From contig NW_006768777.1 in the NCBI RefSeq assembly GCF_000204055.1, forward strand, positions 696,036 to 760,035: DNA of 64,000 nt, in the 5' to 3' direction. The stretch is from Melampsora larici-populina 98AG31 (Eukaryota; Basidiomycota; Pucciniomycetes; Pucciniales; Melampsoraceae). Positions within the stretch are counted from its first letter, which is position 1. Each line of letters starts with the position of its first letter. Shown one piece after another: positions 35,855 to 46,389 of this stretch. A program made the position numbers and the translations under genes. The notes under the pieces are model-generated. The model searched no databases. It saw only the letters and a program-made list of their open reading frames with translations, and was not told where the DNA came from.

Positions 35855-37770
35855 GCTTCTTCTAAAAGCATCCGTAAGTCTTCTGGTAGGTTGATGTTTA
35901 CTCTTTCTCCAGCCTGATCCTCTTCTTCCAGACCTCTTGATAGCCCGTCTGCGTCGTTGTTTCCAGATTCTACCCGTTCCTCCGTTATATCGCACTGAAG
36001 CCGTAATAGTAAGTCTTGAATCCTTTTCCACTCCTCGTTGACTTGTTCGCTCTTTGACCGTCTCTTGTTTATTGTTGACTCCGTAGTAGTGTTATCAGTT
36101 TTCACCCAAAAGTTTCTACCTCGTGTATCTATCAACACTTCTAATAGCAGCAGGCCCAACCTTATCGCCGCCGTTTCGGCCCATGCTATGTCGCGACTTG
36201 TTTTGTCTTCTCCCAGTCCTTTCCTCTGCCAGCCATCCTTTAACTTAAAATGTAACCAGCCGTGGTCTGTTATCACTCCCATTCCGAATCCGCTCGCGTC
36301 ACCAACCCATCCAACCCTTTCCGGGTCTACCAATGGCACGATCCTCCTAGGTTCGAAATTCGTCAAGGCCTCTTTCCAGCTCTCCAAGTCGTTTCTTGCC
36401 GCCCTCGATAAAAATCTCTTCGCGTTGGTCTTTTGCCACGGGTTTAACCAAGCGTATAATCCCCTCATGTAGGGTCTCATATGAGGTACAATGTACATGA
36501 GATGTGCTATTTTTCCTATTGTTGAGTCTGCTTCCTTTAAACTCCACGGTCCTTCTCCCAACATTTTCACTATTGCTTCTAACCTTTCTGTTAATTTTTC
36601 TTCAGGTAATCTTACTGTCTTATCGCGTCCGTTGAAAATGAAACCTAAATATTTCTGCTCGTCTGCGAAGTCTTGCAGTTTTTCTTGGTTGGTTTTGACT
36701 CCCATCTCCGTGCTCAACTCCACGATGTCCTCAATACGTAAGTTCTCACCTTCAATCTTCACAATCATATTATCATCCACCCATCTGAAGATTCTATCAA
36801 TCTTCAGGTGCTTTTGTACTATCAGTCTCCACGCGTCTGCTACCTTCCCGAAGGTCCCACATCCAGCAACTCCACCGAACGGCACCGCGATATCCATCCA
36901 AATCCTGTTATAGAAGTCCTTAATCATCAAGTAGCGCCATTCCTCCTCTTTTGTACACGCTTGCCTATAAGCCTTCTCCCAATCGTAGATTGCCAACATC
37001 AAAATTTTGTGGAAATGTTCTCTAAAATACCGAGCCACCACGTGGAAATCGTCCCACAATGTGTCGAATTCTCGTTTGTCTACCATCGAATTCACTGAGG
37101 GTATATTTTCATCTTCTACCGGGTATGATAAGTCATTTATCATCCTCAAGGATCCGTCGTTGTTTACCACACTACCCATTGGATTTGTGCGGAAGAAACC
37201 CCATTTCGCGTATACCTCTTCATGTGAAAATGGCCCAAACACTCGGCCTGCTCCCTTCTCTCTTTGTAAGTTTTTCATGATCTTCTCCTTCACCGCCAAC
37301 GCCGATCTATGATTGTCCGGCGTCCACCATCTCTTGCCGCCTAGGTAATGCTCCGGTATTCCTTGAGTGAAACCGTTTACCAGGCCTTCTAGTACGTCTT
37401 CTATTTCTCCTTCTACTCCTGACTCCCGTGCTAACTCTCGCCATCTCTTTATATTCATTTCACATTTAGCTCTTCTAGGCCATTTCGACCGAGCTTCGTT
37501 TCTTGAGTCTTTATCTTGCAGATTTATTGATCCTTCTCGTCTCTCTCGTTGTTTTTCCTGAGCGGTGTGGCGCTGTTCTGGGCTCCTTTCAGCCTCTTCT
37601 CCTATTTGCCTTTCCGGCGTGTCTCTTACATCAACTATTCCTCTCACCGGTGCGGATCTGGAATGTGCAAAGGTAGGCAAATTTGTGGCAATCTCAGTTT
37701 CTCTCATTCTCACGGGTTTTGGTCTCTTTGCTCTAGGAAACATCTTCCTTGGGAATGCATTTCTCTCCAT
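35851..37770 (-). CDS. reverse transcriptase-RNase H of the retrotransposon
   Basis: The first ATG of the frame is at 37770, giving 639 aa. A basic, charged N-terminus precedes the RT domain. RT landmarks are GFFRTNPMGSVVNNDGSLR, LAIYDWEKAYRQ, VPFGGVAGCGTFGK and the active site RWVDDNMIV (a WVDD variant of YxDD). The RNase H domain follows with GWVGDASGFGMGV, WAETAAIRL, VKTDNTTTES and the final acidic NNDADGLSRG, giving the Asp-Glu-Asp-Asp set. This RT-RH-only layout is that of DIRS/Ngaro elements. Its TGA stop shares bases with the ATG of the recombinase (ATGA), which suggests coupled termination and reinitiation on one transcript. Confidence 0.92.
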   Translation of the reverse strand: MERNAFPRKMFPRAKRPKPVRMRETEIATNLPTFAHSRSAPVRGIVDVRDTPERQIGEEAERSPEQRHTAQEKQRERREGSINLQDKDSRNEARSKWPRRAKCEMNIKRWRELARESGVEGEIEDVLEGLVNGFTQGIPEHYLGGKRWWTPDNHRSALAVKEKIMKNLQREKGAGRVFGPFSHEEVYAKWGFFRTNPMGSVVNNDGSLRMINDLSYPVEDENIPSVNSMVDKREFDTLWDDFHVVARYFREHFHKILMLAIYDWEKAYRQACTKEEEWRYLMIKDFYNRIWMDIAVPFGGVAGCGTFGKVADAWRLIVQKHLKIDRIFRWVDDNMIVKIEGENLRIEDIVELSTEMGVKTNQEKLQDFADEQKYLGFIFNGRDKTVRLPEEKLTERLEAIVKMLGEGPWSLKEADSTIGKIAHLMYIVPHMRPYMRGLYAWLNPWQKTNAKRFLSRAARNDLESWKEALTNFEPRRIVPLVDPERVGWVGDASGFGMGVITDHGWLHFKLKDGWQRKGLGEDKTSRDIAWAETAAIRLGLLLLEVLIDTRGRNFWVKTDNTTTESTINKRRSKSEQVNEEWKRIQDLLLRLQCDITEERVESGNNDADGLSRGLEEEDQAGERVNINLPEDLRMLLEEA

Positions 37771-37858
37771 TTCTCCATGCTCATCGCTTTCTAGGGCGAT
37801 TTCACTTCTATGGACAAAAAAACTAAAGGAGAACACAATAAACTATTTTTATTACTAC

Positions 37859-39905
37859 TCACTGAGCACTCGCACCATTTCCTCCTGTCCCAGCTTGTTT
37901 CGCTGCTTTCACCGCCTTGAAAGCTCCTGGTCCGAACTTTGGCACCGTCACCCCATTCACCACGGTCGTTGGTCCTGAGTGACCACCTCTCGAACCTCCA
38001 CCTCTTGCATTAATTCCACGACTTACTCCTCTACCTCTTCTACCTCGTCCTCTACCGTTTTGACTAAAACTTCCATTTCCATTCAACTCCCCAAACTCAT
38101 GATGGCTGACATTTTGGTAATGAGATGATTCCCCGAAGAATTGTCCGGTCATTCCCTGTGCCTGACTTCTTCCACTGGGTGCAAGGTGGGATAACATCCT
38201 GCCTCCTGTCACCGCCGTTATCTGCTCGTCTCCGTTGGATATCATGTCCCAGCCTACTTGATACCTTCCGGTTGCTGGGTTCACGTTCTCCATCGCACCA
38301 CCTATGATATAAGGATTGTCAAAGTATCTGTGGTCCTTATTCGCTTTAGAGTCCGTTATAGCTTGTTCCACCAGTTCTTCGTTTCTCGTACCAACATCAG
38401 ACAAGGATCCGTCTTCTAACGTATGGCTGAATATGTTTGTTCTGTGAGTAATGTCATATCTCAGCGCCGGAGCGAATGCGTCGTGATTTCTAGCTTTAAT
38501 GTCTAATACTATTTTATAATGTTCTTCTAGTCTTTTAGCGATATCTTCTTGTTGGTACTTCGATCTCCAATACTGGACATAAAGATGGAAAGATGTTGAC
38601 CACATTAAAAAACTTTGTCTCCATTCACTAGGTACCCTCAATCCGACGTATGCTACTACATCCGAACACAATGAGCTTTGCTTCCTTCTATTCGACATGT
38701 GATTCTTATCTGCTAGCAACCAGGCTGGAACGAAAATTGTGAGAGGTACATAGCCGAAACAAGCCTTCATCCTATTGTCCCAGTAAGGAGCCAAGTCTAT
38801 CAACTTATGTGTCAATACCTTCCCGGTATTCATCTTCTTTGCCACCTTCGTTGACTTTTCACTACATGTTTCTTTCGCTTTTCTCTTCACGCCTCCTAAG
38901 TCTTCCTCTTCTTCTTCTTCACTAGAGGCTCCTAACATTTGAACACCTCGTGGATCTGTTCCAATTCTCTCGCACCATCTACTATAAGCTCTCTCCAGTA
39001 TATCATACCGTCCAGTGTTTCCTTTCCAATACAATCTGGTCAACTCTGCGAGGTATCTTTCGTGCTCTCGATCTATGTGCGCATTTTCTGCTACTAGCTC
39101 TGCTTTGTCTTCTGTTCACATCCACAAAACAACACAACACATTAGCTCATTGGCTCTGACACATCTGCATTTTTTATTTTTTCTACACTCTAGGACTCCA
39201 ATCACTTCTCCTCTTGGGATTTCTACACCTCACACAAGACTTCTGCTTCTTTCAAACTGGATCTTTTACTAAGATATTCAAGCCTTTTCCAAAGATATTC
39301 AAGCCTGCTTCAAACTATTCAAGCCTTTTTGAGATATGACTCTGTTCACTCTAGTATGTTTCCAGACTTTTTTATGCACTTCTATTTGCTGACAGGGCCA
39401 TCTCTCCGGACATCTGCTCCACCCGTGTGGTTACAGTTTTCTCTTTACACACTCGAGAACATTATGAAGGATTGGGAGTATTCTAAAGATTTGGAAAAGG
39501 TGTGTTTTATGTTTAGAATGTAAACTTACCTAAAGAAATGGTATCCTCGTCCGCCTCATTCTCTTCCATCATTCCATTCTCTAGCTCTTCTCCTCCTTCC
39601 TTCTTCTCTTTCCTGTCAACGCTTTCTACCTCTGATAACTCACTTTCGTCTTCTTTCTCTTCATCAACAGTTTCTTCTCTTGGTTCTCTAATCTTGCCTT
39701 TTGTTGTACTTCTTGTTTGGCAAGTTGCTGTTGCGTTTCCTCTTCCTCTTCTGCCGCCTCTACCTCGTCCTCGTATAGCTTTCCCCGATCCTCTTGTTCT
39801 TGAGCTTCCTTCTTCTTTATTGTTTTTCTCTTTCTCGTGTTGTGATAAGATCTCATTCACGTCTTTGTTGAAGGCCTGTGTTGAACTCGGGTCTTGTGAT
39901 GCCAT
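37859..39905 (-). CDS. Gag-like protein of the retrotransposon, with one intron
   Basis: Exons 39905-39530 and 39111-37859 total 1629 nt, giving 542 aa. Exon 1 starts with ATG at 39905 and is acidic/basic low complexity with an RG-rich patch (RGRGRGGRRGRGN). The donor GTAAGT and acceptor AACAG join in phase 1 to a frame that opens EDKAELVAENAHIDREHERY. The middle has conserved-looking hydrophobic blocks (LAPYWDNRMKACFGYVPLT, FLMWSTSFHLYVQYW). The C-terminus is again Gly/Arg-rich (NGRGRGRRGRGVSRG), likely nucleic-acid binding in place of a zinc knuckle. A spliceosomal intron of 418 bp in a retrotransposon gene is unusual because a spliced transcript would be the template for cDNA. Confidence 0.8.
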
Positions 39906-40260
39906 GATGCTCTTCTGTTTTGAAATTGAAAATTTTATTTCTATTTGAAAGCTCTTAAACTATGGATTTCTGAATCTGAAGCTGAGGTGTATGAGCGTTG
40001 AGAGGCGTACAGAACTGTGAGATTGAAAATTTTCACAGTTCGTCTTGCCTCGCTTTGTGGTGGGTCCGGGTATTTCCCGGCCCTGGGTCTTAGGCTCATA
40101 CACCGCGTCATCCGTCCCCGATGGAACTCACAGATGACGTCGTACCTTTGGCCACCAGTGTCAAGGGCGCGGCGAACGCGCTAGAGGGGCTTAGTTAAGC
40201 TTAATAAAACCCGATCACTGGTAGTCCGGGGCGTAATAGCCAGGACTACCTAGATTCGAT

Positions 40261-40631
40261 AAGTCATATTGAATTATTTTTATTATCGTCTCGAAAGTGT
40301 ATACCCTAGTTGGAATTAAAGATAAAAAGTGGAGGCAAGTCAAGTGGCCACAAATGGAGTACATTGCAAAAAGGAATTCTAAGCTATTATTAGCTCAACA
40401 TGTTTCTTGTAATAAGGTTCATTGAAAAAAAGGTAAGCTGAAGTTATTACATATTTGCCAAGAGTGAGATTACCAGAAATTAATGCAGACAGTACGGAAT
40501 GAAATTACACAGCAAGAAGTGGATTTCCAGGATTAAATTAGAGGTCTTTGCCAAATGAAATCAATGCCTTTTATACTGCACCTCACGGCTTTACCCTAAA
40601 AAGGCAGTCAAGAGGTGAGCTCTGGGTTAGT
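40261..40631. other. spacer between retrotransposon and oxygenase 2
   Basis: AT-rich DNA on the 3' side of oxygenase copy 2; probably contains its 3' UTR. No gene is seen. Confidence 0.4.
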
Positions 40632-42984
40632 CTACAAACATCCAACAGAAGCCCTGAAACGCAGCTTACCAGGATGAACTTTATTTGAGATTTTGGACCG
40701 GGATAAAGATGATCTGATTTTGTCCCGGAGACTTGTGGGTGGGTCATTGATGATTGCAATGACTTTGGTTTCATAACTCGGTCGTGAATATGTACTTTGG
40801 TGACCTTCGATGTTAAAGGCAGCATGTGGAACGTTGATTCCGTGACCATCAGGTGCTGTGCTGTTGTGTTGCATCATTACAAAAACTTCATGTGGTTGTT
40901 GGTTACTTGCGAAAAACCATTGTTGACGGTTGTTGTACTTCCATGCTTGGAGTGCATCTTGATCATCTTTGAGCCTGCTATCCAACTTCAAGGCGTCTCC
41001 CTCCAAAACCGAATTCCATTTGCGGATCCCAAGATGATTACGGGTGACCTCGACGATGGGTCTCCAAACTTTCAAAATCACCACGTCTGCCCCTTCCGAC
41101 ATGCGCGCTGCAAAATCAATTTTGCTTTGATCACCTGAATTGGCCAAGTTCGTTCGCACCTGGTCTTTCATCGTTGTAGCACCTTTCGGTGAAAGGTCAG
41201 AGTGAATCACTGGGTCTGGTTTCATGCCCCCCCATACATGATCTCTAAAAGTACCTGCAAAGGGGAATGCTTCTTGGGCTCCTGTCCTAAAGTGATGGTC
41301 CAGAATCAATGAGCCAATCTTCAATGTGTCCCAAGAGAATTTTTTCAAAGACTTGCTTACAGCGATTTGACAAGTGCAACAGAATCAGCTTCTAAGGCGG
41401 CTTGATGTTCATCAGAGAATGCTCTCTGAAGGTCTATTCCTAGATCATCCCTTTGGGTTATAAAGGTGAATCCATGGGTCTTTAATGTCGGTTTCACTCT
41501 CGTGGTTCGAATATCTTGAAGAGGGACTATGTATTTTCTGAGACGACCAAAAGAGCCTTGAGCATCTTCATGACCTAAATAACTGTAAACTTCTCCTATG
41601 GCGTTTCCGGGACCTATTTCAACACAAAGTTGTAAATCAAAGCTTCAGTTGAGTATTGAGAAAGACCATCAGACAATACCCGAATCACTCCGCTCTAGAT
41701 AGCTGTTTCGGAGCGATTTCGGAGCGGATTTGGAACCCGCTATGACCTCCGCAGTCCATAGCGGAAACTGCGCACCGAACTCGAGCCCCAGACTTTTCCA
41801 TAGCAAAAGGACCGCTACGCAATGCCCCGGGACATCGGGTTCTCCGATATATAGCGGACATCATGATCCAAGGGGTGGGTAGAGGGTTGTCACCCCACCC
41901 CTTCACTAGATCGACGCCTCACGCCACCCACCTTCACCTCTTTTGATCTTAGATGACCACTTCACCTGTCTTAATTGGTCCTAGTCCATCACCACCTCCA
42001 CGGCCAATGGAACACGACCCCTGGAATACATTTCGAGGGCCAAAATGTGGTCCAATCGACTACCAAGTTGTATTAGTAGTGATCTTTTGGTCAGTGAGAT
42101 TCTATCCCTCATCTTTGATTGATTCAATCAAAGATACTTACTTGTTCTTTTCTCGTTACCCACTCAAACAGTTATTACTTCCATCATAATTGTAACCTTT
42201 TGCTCATATCGTATATATCGATGGCTATCTCAAAAACCCCTTCTACCCAATCCATCTCCAATACTCCTAGTCTTCAGGTTCCTAGTTTACCAAGTTCTAG
42301 ATCGAGAACTCTTAGGCCACCAAGCCCTGCACGATCACAGCCAGGATTTGTGGCGACCCCATCAGATTCACGGACCACTCTGATAGTTCCTTCTTCGGAT
42401 GGTGACCAATCTCATCCTCTTGCTGATCGGCCAGCCGATAGGTCCATCAATTTACTTTCATCGAAAGAATTTCTTTTTATACAATTTCATTTCTTACACG
42501 TGTTCCTTCCTTAAAGTGACTCAAGTCTCACCTTGACTCTGAGTTTTCTTATTATACATGTTTCTCTTGCTTCTGATGTCTCTATGAAAACACGTCCTAC
42601 TCTCCTACGTATCTAGCCCTATGGTCACGTACAAATATATTTGAAATACAAAATTTTTGTTTGGTCTTCCTACATCACCGCTAAGTGCGCTATGTAGCGG
42701 GAATTGATCAATTCCTCCGCTCCGATACCTGGCAAGGATTTTTTCCATTTTCATAGCGATCTCGGAGCGGAGCGATTCATAGCGCCCACTCCGAAACGAT
42801 ATGAAAATGGACCAAATTTCATATCGTTTCGGAGCGATTCGGGTATTGCATCAGATGTGATTGAATGAGGTAAACTGAAAGTAAGCTAACGTCTCAACTC
42901 TCGTTTTGAATGACTTTCACAGTTTATAAACGAATGATAAAAAAGAATGAAAAGGGATATTATCTGAATGACAGATGTAGACAT
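40632..42984 (-). CDS. secreted CmcJ/AsaB-like non-haem oxygenase, copy 2 (intron 1 carries a transposon)
   Basis: Exons 42984-42891, 41613-41361 and 41286-40632 give 333 aa. Exon 1 (94 nt, same length as in copies 1 and 3) encodes a signal peptide (SLFILFYHSFINC) and SKRELR. Exon 2 encodes GEVYSYLG, VPLQDIRTTRVKPTLKTHGF. Exon 3 begins TGAQEAFPFAGTFRDH and has IHSDLSPKGA, DVVILKVWRPI, WKYNNRQQWFFASNQQPHE and HGINVPHAAF, including the proposed iron ligands (HxD and the later His). Intron 1 is 1277 bp because it contains the complete 1176-bp hAT-like element; in the other copies it is about 100 bp. All splice sites and the frame are intact, so the gene may still be expressed if the long intron is removed. 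The C-terminus is longer than in copy 3. Confidence 0.83.
41674..42849. mobile_element. 1176-bp hAT-like deletion derivative in intron 1 of oxygenase 2
   Basis: Ends are CAATACCCGAATC (left, from 41674) and its exact inverse (right, to 42849). The direct repeat CATCAGA flanks both sides (41667-41673 and 42850-42856). hAT elements start CA, end TG and make 8-bp duplications; here 7 bases are identical. Subterminal TTCGGAGCG-type motifs repeat in both orientations, and a strong hairpin lies at about 42788-42838. Inside is a short frame that looks like the start of a transposase but no catalytic region, so the element is non-autonomous. Confidence 0.8.
42222..42514 (+). pseudogene. N-terminal remnant of a transposase in the hAT-like element
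   Basis: A frame from ATG 42222 encodes MAISKTPSTQSISNTPSLQ then PPSPARSQPGF, a Ser/Pro-rich disordered stretch, before it ends at 42514 without any dimerisation or catalytic domain. Such N-termini are common in fungal hAT transposases, so I read it as the 5' end of the lost gene. The identity is inferred from its place inside the terminal repeats. Confidence 0.4.
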
Positions 42985-43139
42985 TTTTATGTCTATCTTT
43001 AAAGTCCTCAAAGAAATCGTGATTGAATGGAAAACAAATAAGAGAAAACCCGATCCCTGAGTTGATTGAGAAGAAACTGATTTATATCGTGATGAGATTT
43101 CTCATTTTTGATATCTTGAAAGTGAGACGCCTTTCATGC

Positions 43140-43330
43140 CTTCTTGTCACAAACTTTGTCATAGCTCAGACGCTGATAGTTGATGTGTGAATGATTCTAT
43201 GGACTCTATTGTAAAAATTACTAGGGTGTAACGTCTAGCATTAAGGATGCACAGAATACCACAGGTTTAGAGCTAGGCTGTCTCAGGTTTGCAAGATCGT
43301 TTCTTCTTGGAAGAAATCTCACTAAATATC
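43140..43330 (-). repeat. duplicated upstream element, copy of oxygenase 2
   Basis: About 160 bp upstream of the start of copy 2. It has CTTGTCACAAACTTTGTCAT, ATTACTAGGGTGTAACGTCT and GGCTGTCTCAGG in the same order as in the copy at 45690. Likely promoter DNA. Confidence 0.65.
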
Positions 43331-43639
43331 TTCGATCAAAGAAATCTAAAGGAAAGGGTGTGTGCACTGTGAAGATGATGATGATTCCGATGTAAAAGAG
43401 AAATTGATCAAGTATTCAATTCGGGCATATAAAGGTTTTGCCACACCCTCGTATCTTATATTTCAACTCCAACGAATCTTCCAAAAAGACCAAGCTTTGT
43501 GTTTTTCTCTTTCAGAAATTCAAAAATCAGATGTCAGATAGTTTTGGTAAGATTATTTCCTGAAACACGTCACCAAAAGACTCATTAAGCGCCGGGACAC
43601 ATTATGTTTCTGACCCATGCTACCCATATTCCCAAACTC

Positions 43640-44060
43640 AACTACATAACTCCCACTTGGTTTGAGCTGTGCTGGCCCAGTACTTCTACAGTATCTGGAA
43701 ATGCCAGATCAATGGAAGCCCAAAATTGATCTTGCGAGAACTGCCAATATGTGCTCTGCGCTGTAGTCGAACGGCATCAGGAGTGGAATAATCAATTGCA
43801 AACGTTTGTGTAGTTTCATGTTGTTCTGACCTGGGTTCTCTACAGTCATCTGTGGTAGTCCTTCTCACAAATCTAGTCATACTTCAGACCTTGATTTTTG
43901 ATTGATTTATAAAAAAACCATTAGGGTACAAATTCTAGCCTCGGGGGATGTATATCGCGTGAAAATATCATAGATTCAGAGCTAGAAGAGATGAGCTATC
44001 TCAGATTCCAAGAAACATTTCTTCTTGATAGAGGAAGAAATGGTAGTATAATGTAGATTT
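43640..44060 (-). repeat. orphan upstream element 1, no gene attached
   Basis: A further copy of the upstream region (TCTCACAAATCTAGTCAT, CTATCTCAGATTCC). It is preceded by a block with AGAACTGCC and ACGGCATC that also occurs at 46424-46460. No oxygenase exons follow on its 3' side before the next real copy, so it is a duplicated flank without its gene. Confidence 0.6.
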
Positions 44061-44380
44061 TTTGTAGAGTCATTTTAAATGGTTTGTAGGGTTGATGAGC
44101 CAACAAAAATAGCAGAGATTGAAGTAAAAGTGTGTGAATGCTTGATGAAAGACAAAATCAAACATTTTACAGAATTTTAAAATTTCGTGCGATCATAATG
44201 AAATCCAGGATCAAGTTTCGGTTTCACTATCTAATCTCAAAGTTGAAGATTGTGAATGAAATCATATAATGTTGAGAAATCAAAAAGAATCGTAATAGGT
44301 CTGAAGAAATACTACAGAAATACTATACTGATTCAAACCATCAAGATCCCATAAAAACACCCCAATCTGATCACAGGTGT

Positions 44381-45527
44381 TTAATTTTCGAGAGAACCTG
44401 GATAAAGTTTCGTCGAGATTTTGGACAAAGATAAAGATGATCTGATTTGTTCCCTGAAACTGGGGGGTGATTCATTGATGATTGCAATGACTTTGGTTTC
44501 ATAACTCGGTCTTGGTAATTCACTTCGGTGACCTTTGAGATTGAAGGCTGCATGAGGAACGTTGATTCCATGATGATCAACTGCACTACTGTCGTGTTGC
44601 ATCATTACGAAAACTTCATGTGGTTGTTGGTAACTTAAGAAGTACCATTGTTGACCGTTTCTATACTTCCATGGTTGGACTGCATTATCATAATCTGTTG
44701 GTACGATTTTCCATTTCGGAGCGTCTTCCTCTAAGATCGAATCCCATTTGCAGATACCAAGATGATTGCGTCTGACCGGAATGATAGGTCTCCAAACTTT
44801 CAAAATCACCACGTCTGCCCCTCCCATCATGCCCGCTGCAAAATCAATTTTACTTGGGTCACCTGAATTGGCCAAGTCACGTTTTACCTTTTCTTTGATC
44901 CATGTAGCACCTTTCAATGAAAAGTCAGAGTGGATCGCTGGGTTGGGTCCGGGCCCATGAAGTCTATGATCTCTAAAACTACTTGTAAAGGCAAAGGCCC
45001 GTTTCGCACCTGTCCTAAAGCGATGATCCAAAATCGATGAGCCAATTTTTAGTTTGTCCAATGAGAATGCTTCTATAGACTTACTTACAGCTTTTTCACA
45101 AGTTCAACTGAATCAGCTTCTAAGGCAGCTCTATTTCGATGTGAGAAATGGTTCGACGGATTGAGTCCTTTAACATGCCTGTCGGTGACAAAGGTAAATC
45201 CATGATCTTTCAATGTCGGTTTCTCGGTCGTATGTCGAAGGTCTTGAAGAGGAACATCAAATTTTTGATAATCAAAATGGAATCTTCGATCTCCGTCACG
45301 ACCTAAATAAAGATAAGCTTCTCCTATAAATGAGCCAGGACCTAATTTAAAATCAAAGGTATACATTAAAATCAAAGTTTTTCAAGAAAACATTCTGAAG
45401 TGATCGAATCAGTTTAACTGAAAGTAAGCTAACGTTCTAATTCTCGTTTTGGAAGAGTTTTACAGTTTATGAAAGAATGAGAAAAAAGAATGAAAAATGA
45501 TAATGTATGAATAAAAGATGAAGACAT
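44381..45527 (-). CDS. secreted CmcJ/AsaB-like non-haem oxygenase, copy 3
   Basis: Exons 45527-45434, 45341-45089 and 45014-44381 give 326 aa; exons 1 and 2 have exactly the lengths of copy 2 (94 and 253 nt). The signal peptide is SSSFIHTLSFFILF then SHSFINC, followed by PKRELER. Exon 2 has VPLQDLRHTTEKPTLKDHGF. Exon 3 opens TGAKRAFAFTSSFRDH and has IHSDFSLKGA, DVVILKVWRPI, WKYRNGQQWYFLSYQQPHE and HGINVPHAAF. The HxD motif and the downstream His are kept, as in the other copies. An in-frame ATG at 45366, inside intron 1, could misleadingly suggest a start without the signal peptide; conservation of exon 1 in all three copies argues against it. Confidence 0.87.
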
Positions 45528-45689
45528 TGATTTAAAAATTTAAAATGATGTGTCTTTTTTCAAAAAAAAAATGGCGATTGAATGGAAAATAAATAAGATA
45601 TATTTGCATTTATTCAAACTGATTGTAAATTGTAAAGAAACTAAAAAAAGGTTTCATCTTTGATTTCATGAAAGTGAGACAGCTACCCA

Positions 45690-45890
45690 TTGTACTTCTT
45701 GTCACAAACTTGGTCATAGCTCATACACACATTGATTTTTAATGCACAGGGAATTCTATCTTTTAAAATTACTAGGGTGTAACCACTATGTAGCATTAAG
45801 AATGTACAACATATCACAAATTTAGCGCCAGAAGAGATAAGCTGTCTCAGGTTCGTAGGATGGTTTCTTCCCAGAAGAGATTGGATTATT
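45690..45890 (-). repeat. duplicated upstream element, copy of oxygenase 3
   Basis: About 160 bp upstream of the copy 3 start, with CTTGTCACAAACTTGGTCAT, ATTACTAGGGTGTAAC and GCTGTCTCAGGTTCG. It is the closest relative of the element at 43140. Confidence 0.65.
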
Positions 45891-46389
45891 TATATACATA
45901 TATATATGTACCTTGGATTGAAGAGATATGAAGAAAAGTGCGAGTGAAGTTGATGATGAAGCTGGTGTAGAAGGAAAACTGATCAAGGATTTTAACTCTT
46001 GCATATGAAGCTTTGGGCAAACCCTCGTATATATTTGATGATTAAGATTTCTATACGAGTTCTTCGCTGTGTTCAAGGTATCAGTGATATACATCAAGAC
46101 AATTTTTTCTCTTCTTGGGTTTATTCCATTTGATATGCAATCATTATAATATGTACATATCCTGAAATATGTACCTCATACCCAGCTAAATATTATACGT
46201 ACGCAGTGTTGCACGTACTATGCATGAAAAATAGCAGAAAAAGGGATCATTCTTGAGCTAAAAGATTTAGAACCGACAAAAGATGAACTGTGAAGTTTTC
46301 ATCTTGATCAATTTTGACCTTCAAACCAATGATCTTCCCAGCTTTATTCAAAAGATAATTCTGATTGGATTTGTACACTATAGTTCAAT

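Larger units (their letters stand above)
34200..40260 (-). mobile_element. tyrosine-recombinase retrotransposon, DIRS/Ngaro type
   Basis: About 6 kb on the minus strand with the order Gag, reverse transcriptase-RNase H, tyrosine recombinase. That order, with no integrase or protease, defines the YR retrotransposons. All three products are open with catalytic residues kept, so the copy looks young. The element lies between oxygenase copies 1 and 2. I could not find the split direct repeats (Ngaro) or inverted termini (DIRS) that would set the ends and separate the two subgroups, so the borders are approximate. The downstream A/G-rich stretch (34560-34740, complement) is probably its 3' UTR. 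Confidence 0.85.

Noticed and set aside
34745..36031. Longer recombinase frame starting inside the RT gene
   Set aside because: The extra 59 codons are Arg/Ser-rich and overlap conserved RNase H sequence in another frame; the ATGA start is better.
34200..40260. LTR retrotransposon (Gypsy or Copia)
   Set aside because: No integrase or aspartic protease; a tyrosine recombinase is present and no LTRs were found.
45086..45375. Start of oxygenase 3 at the internal ATG 45366
   Set aside because: That stretch is intron sequence; exon 1 with the signal peptide is conserved in all three copies.
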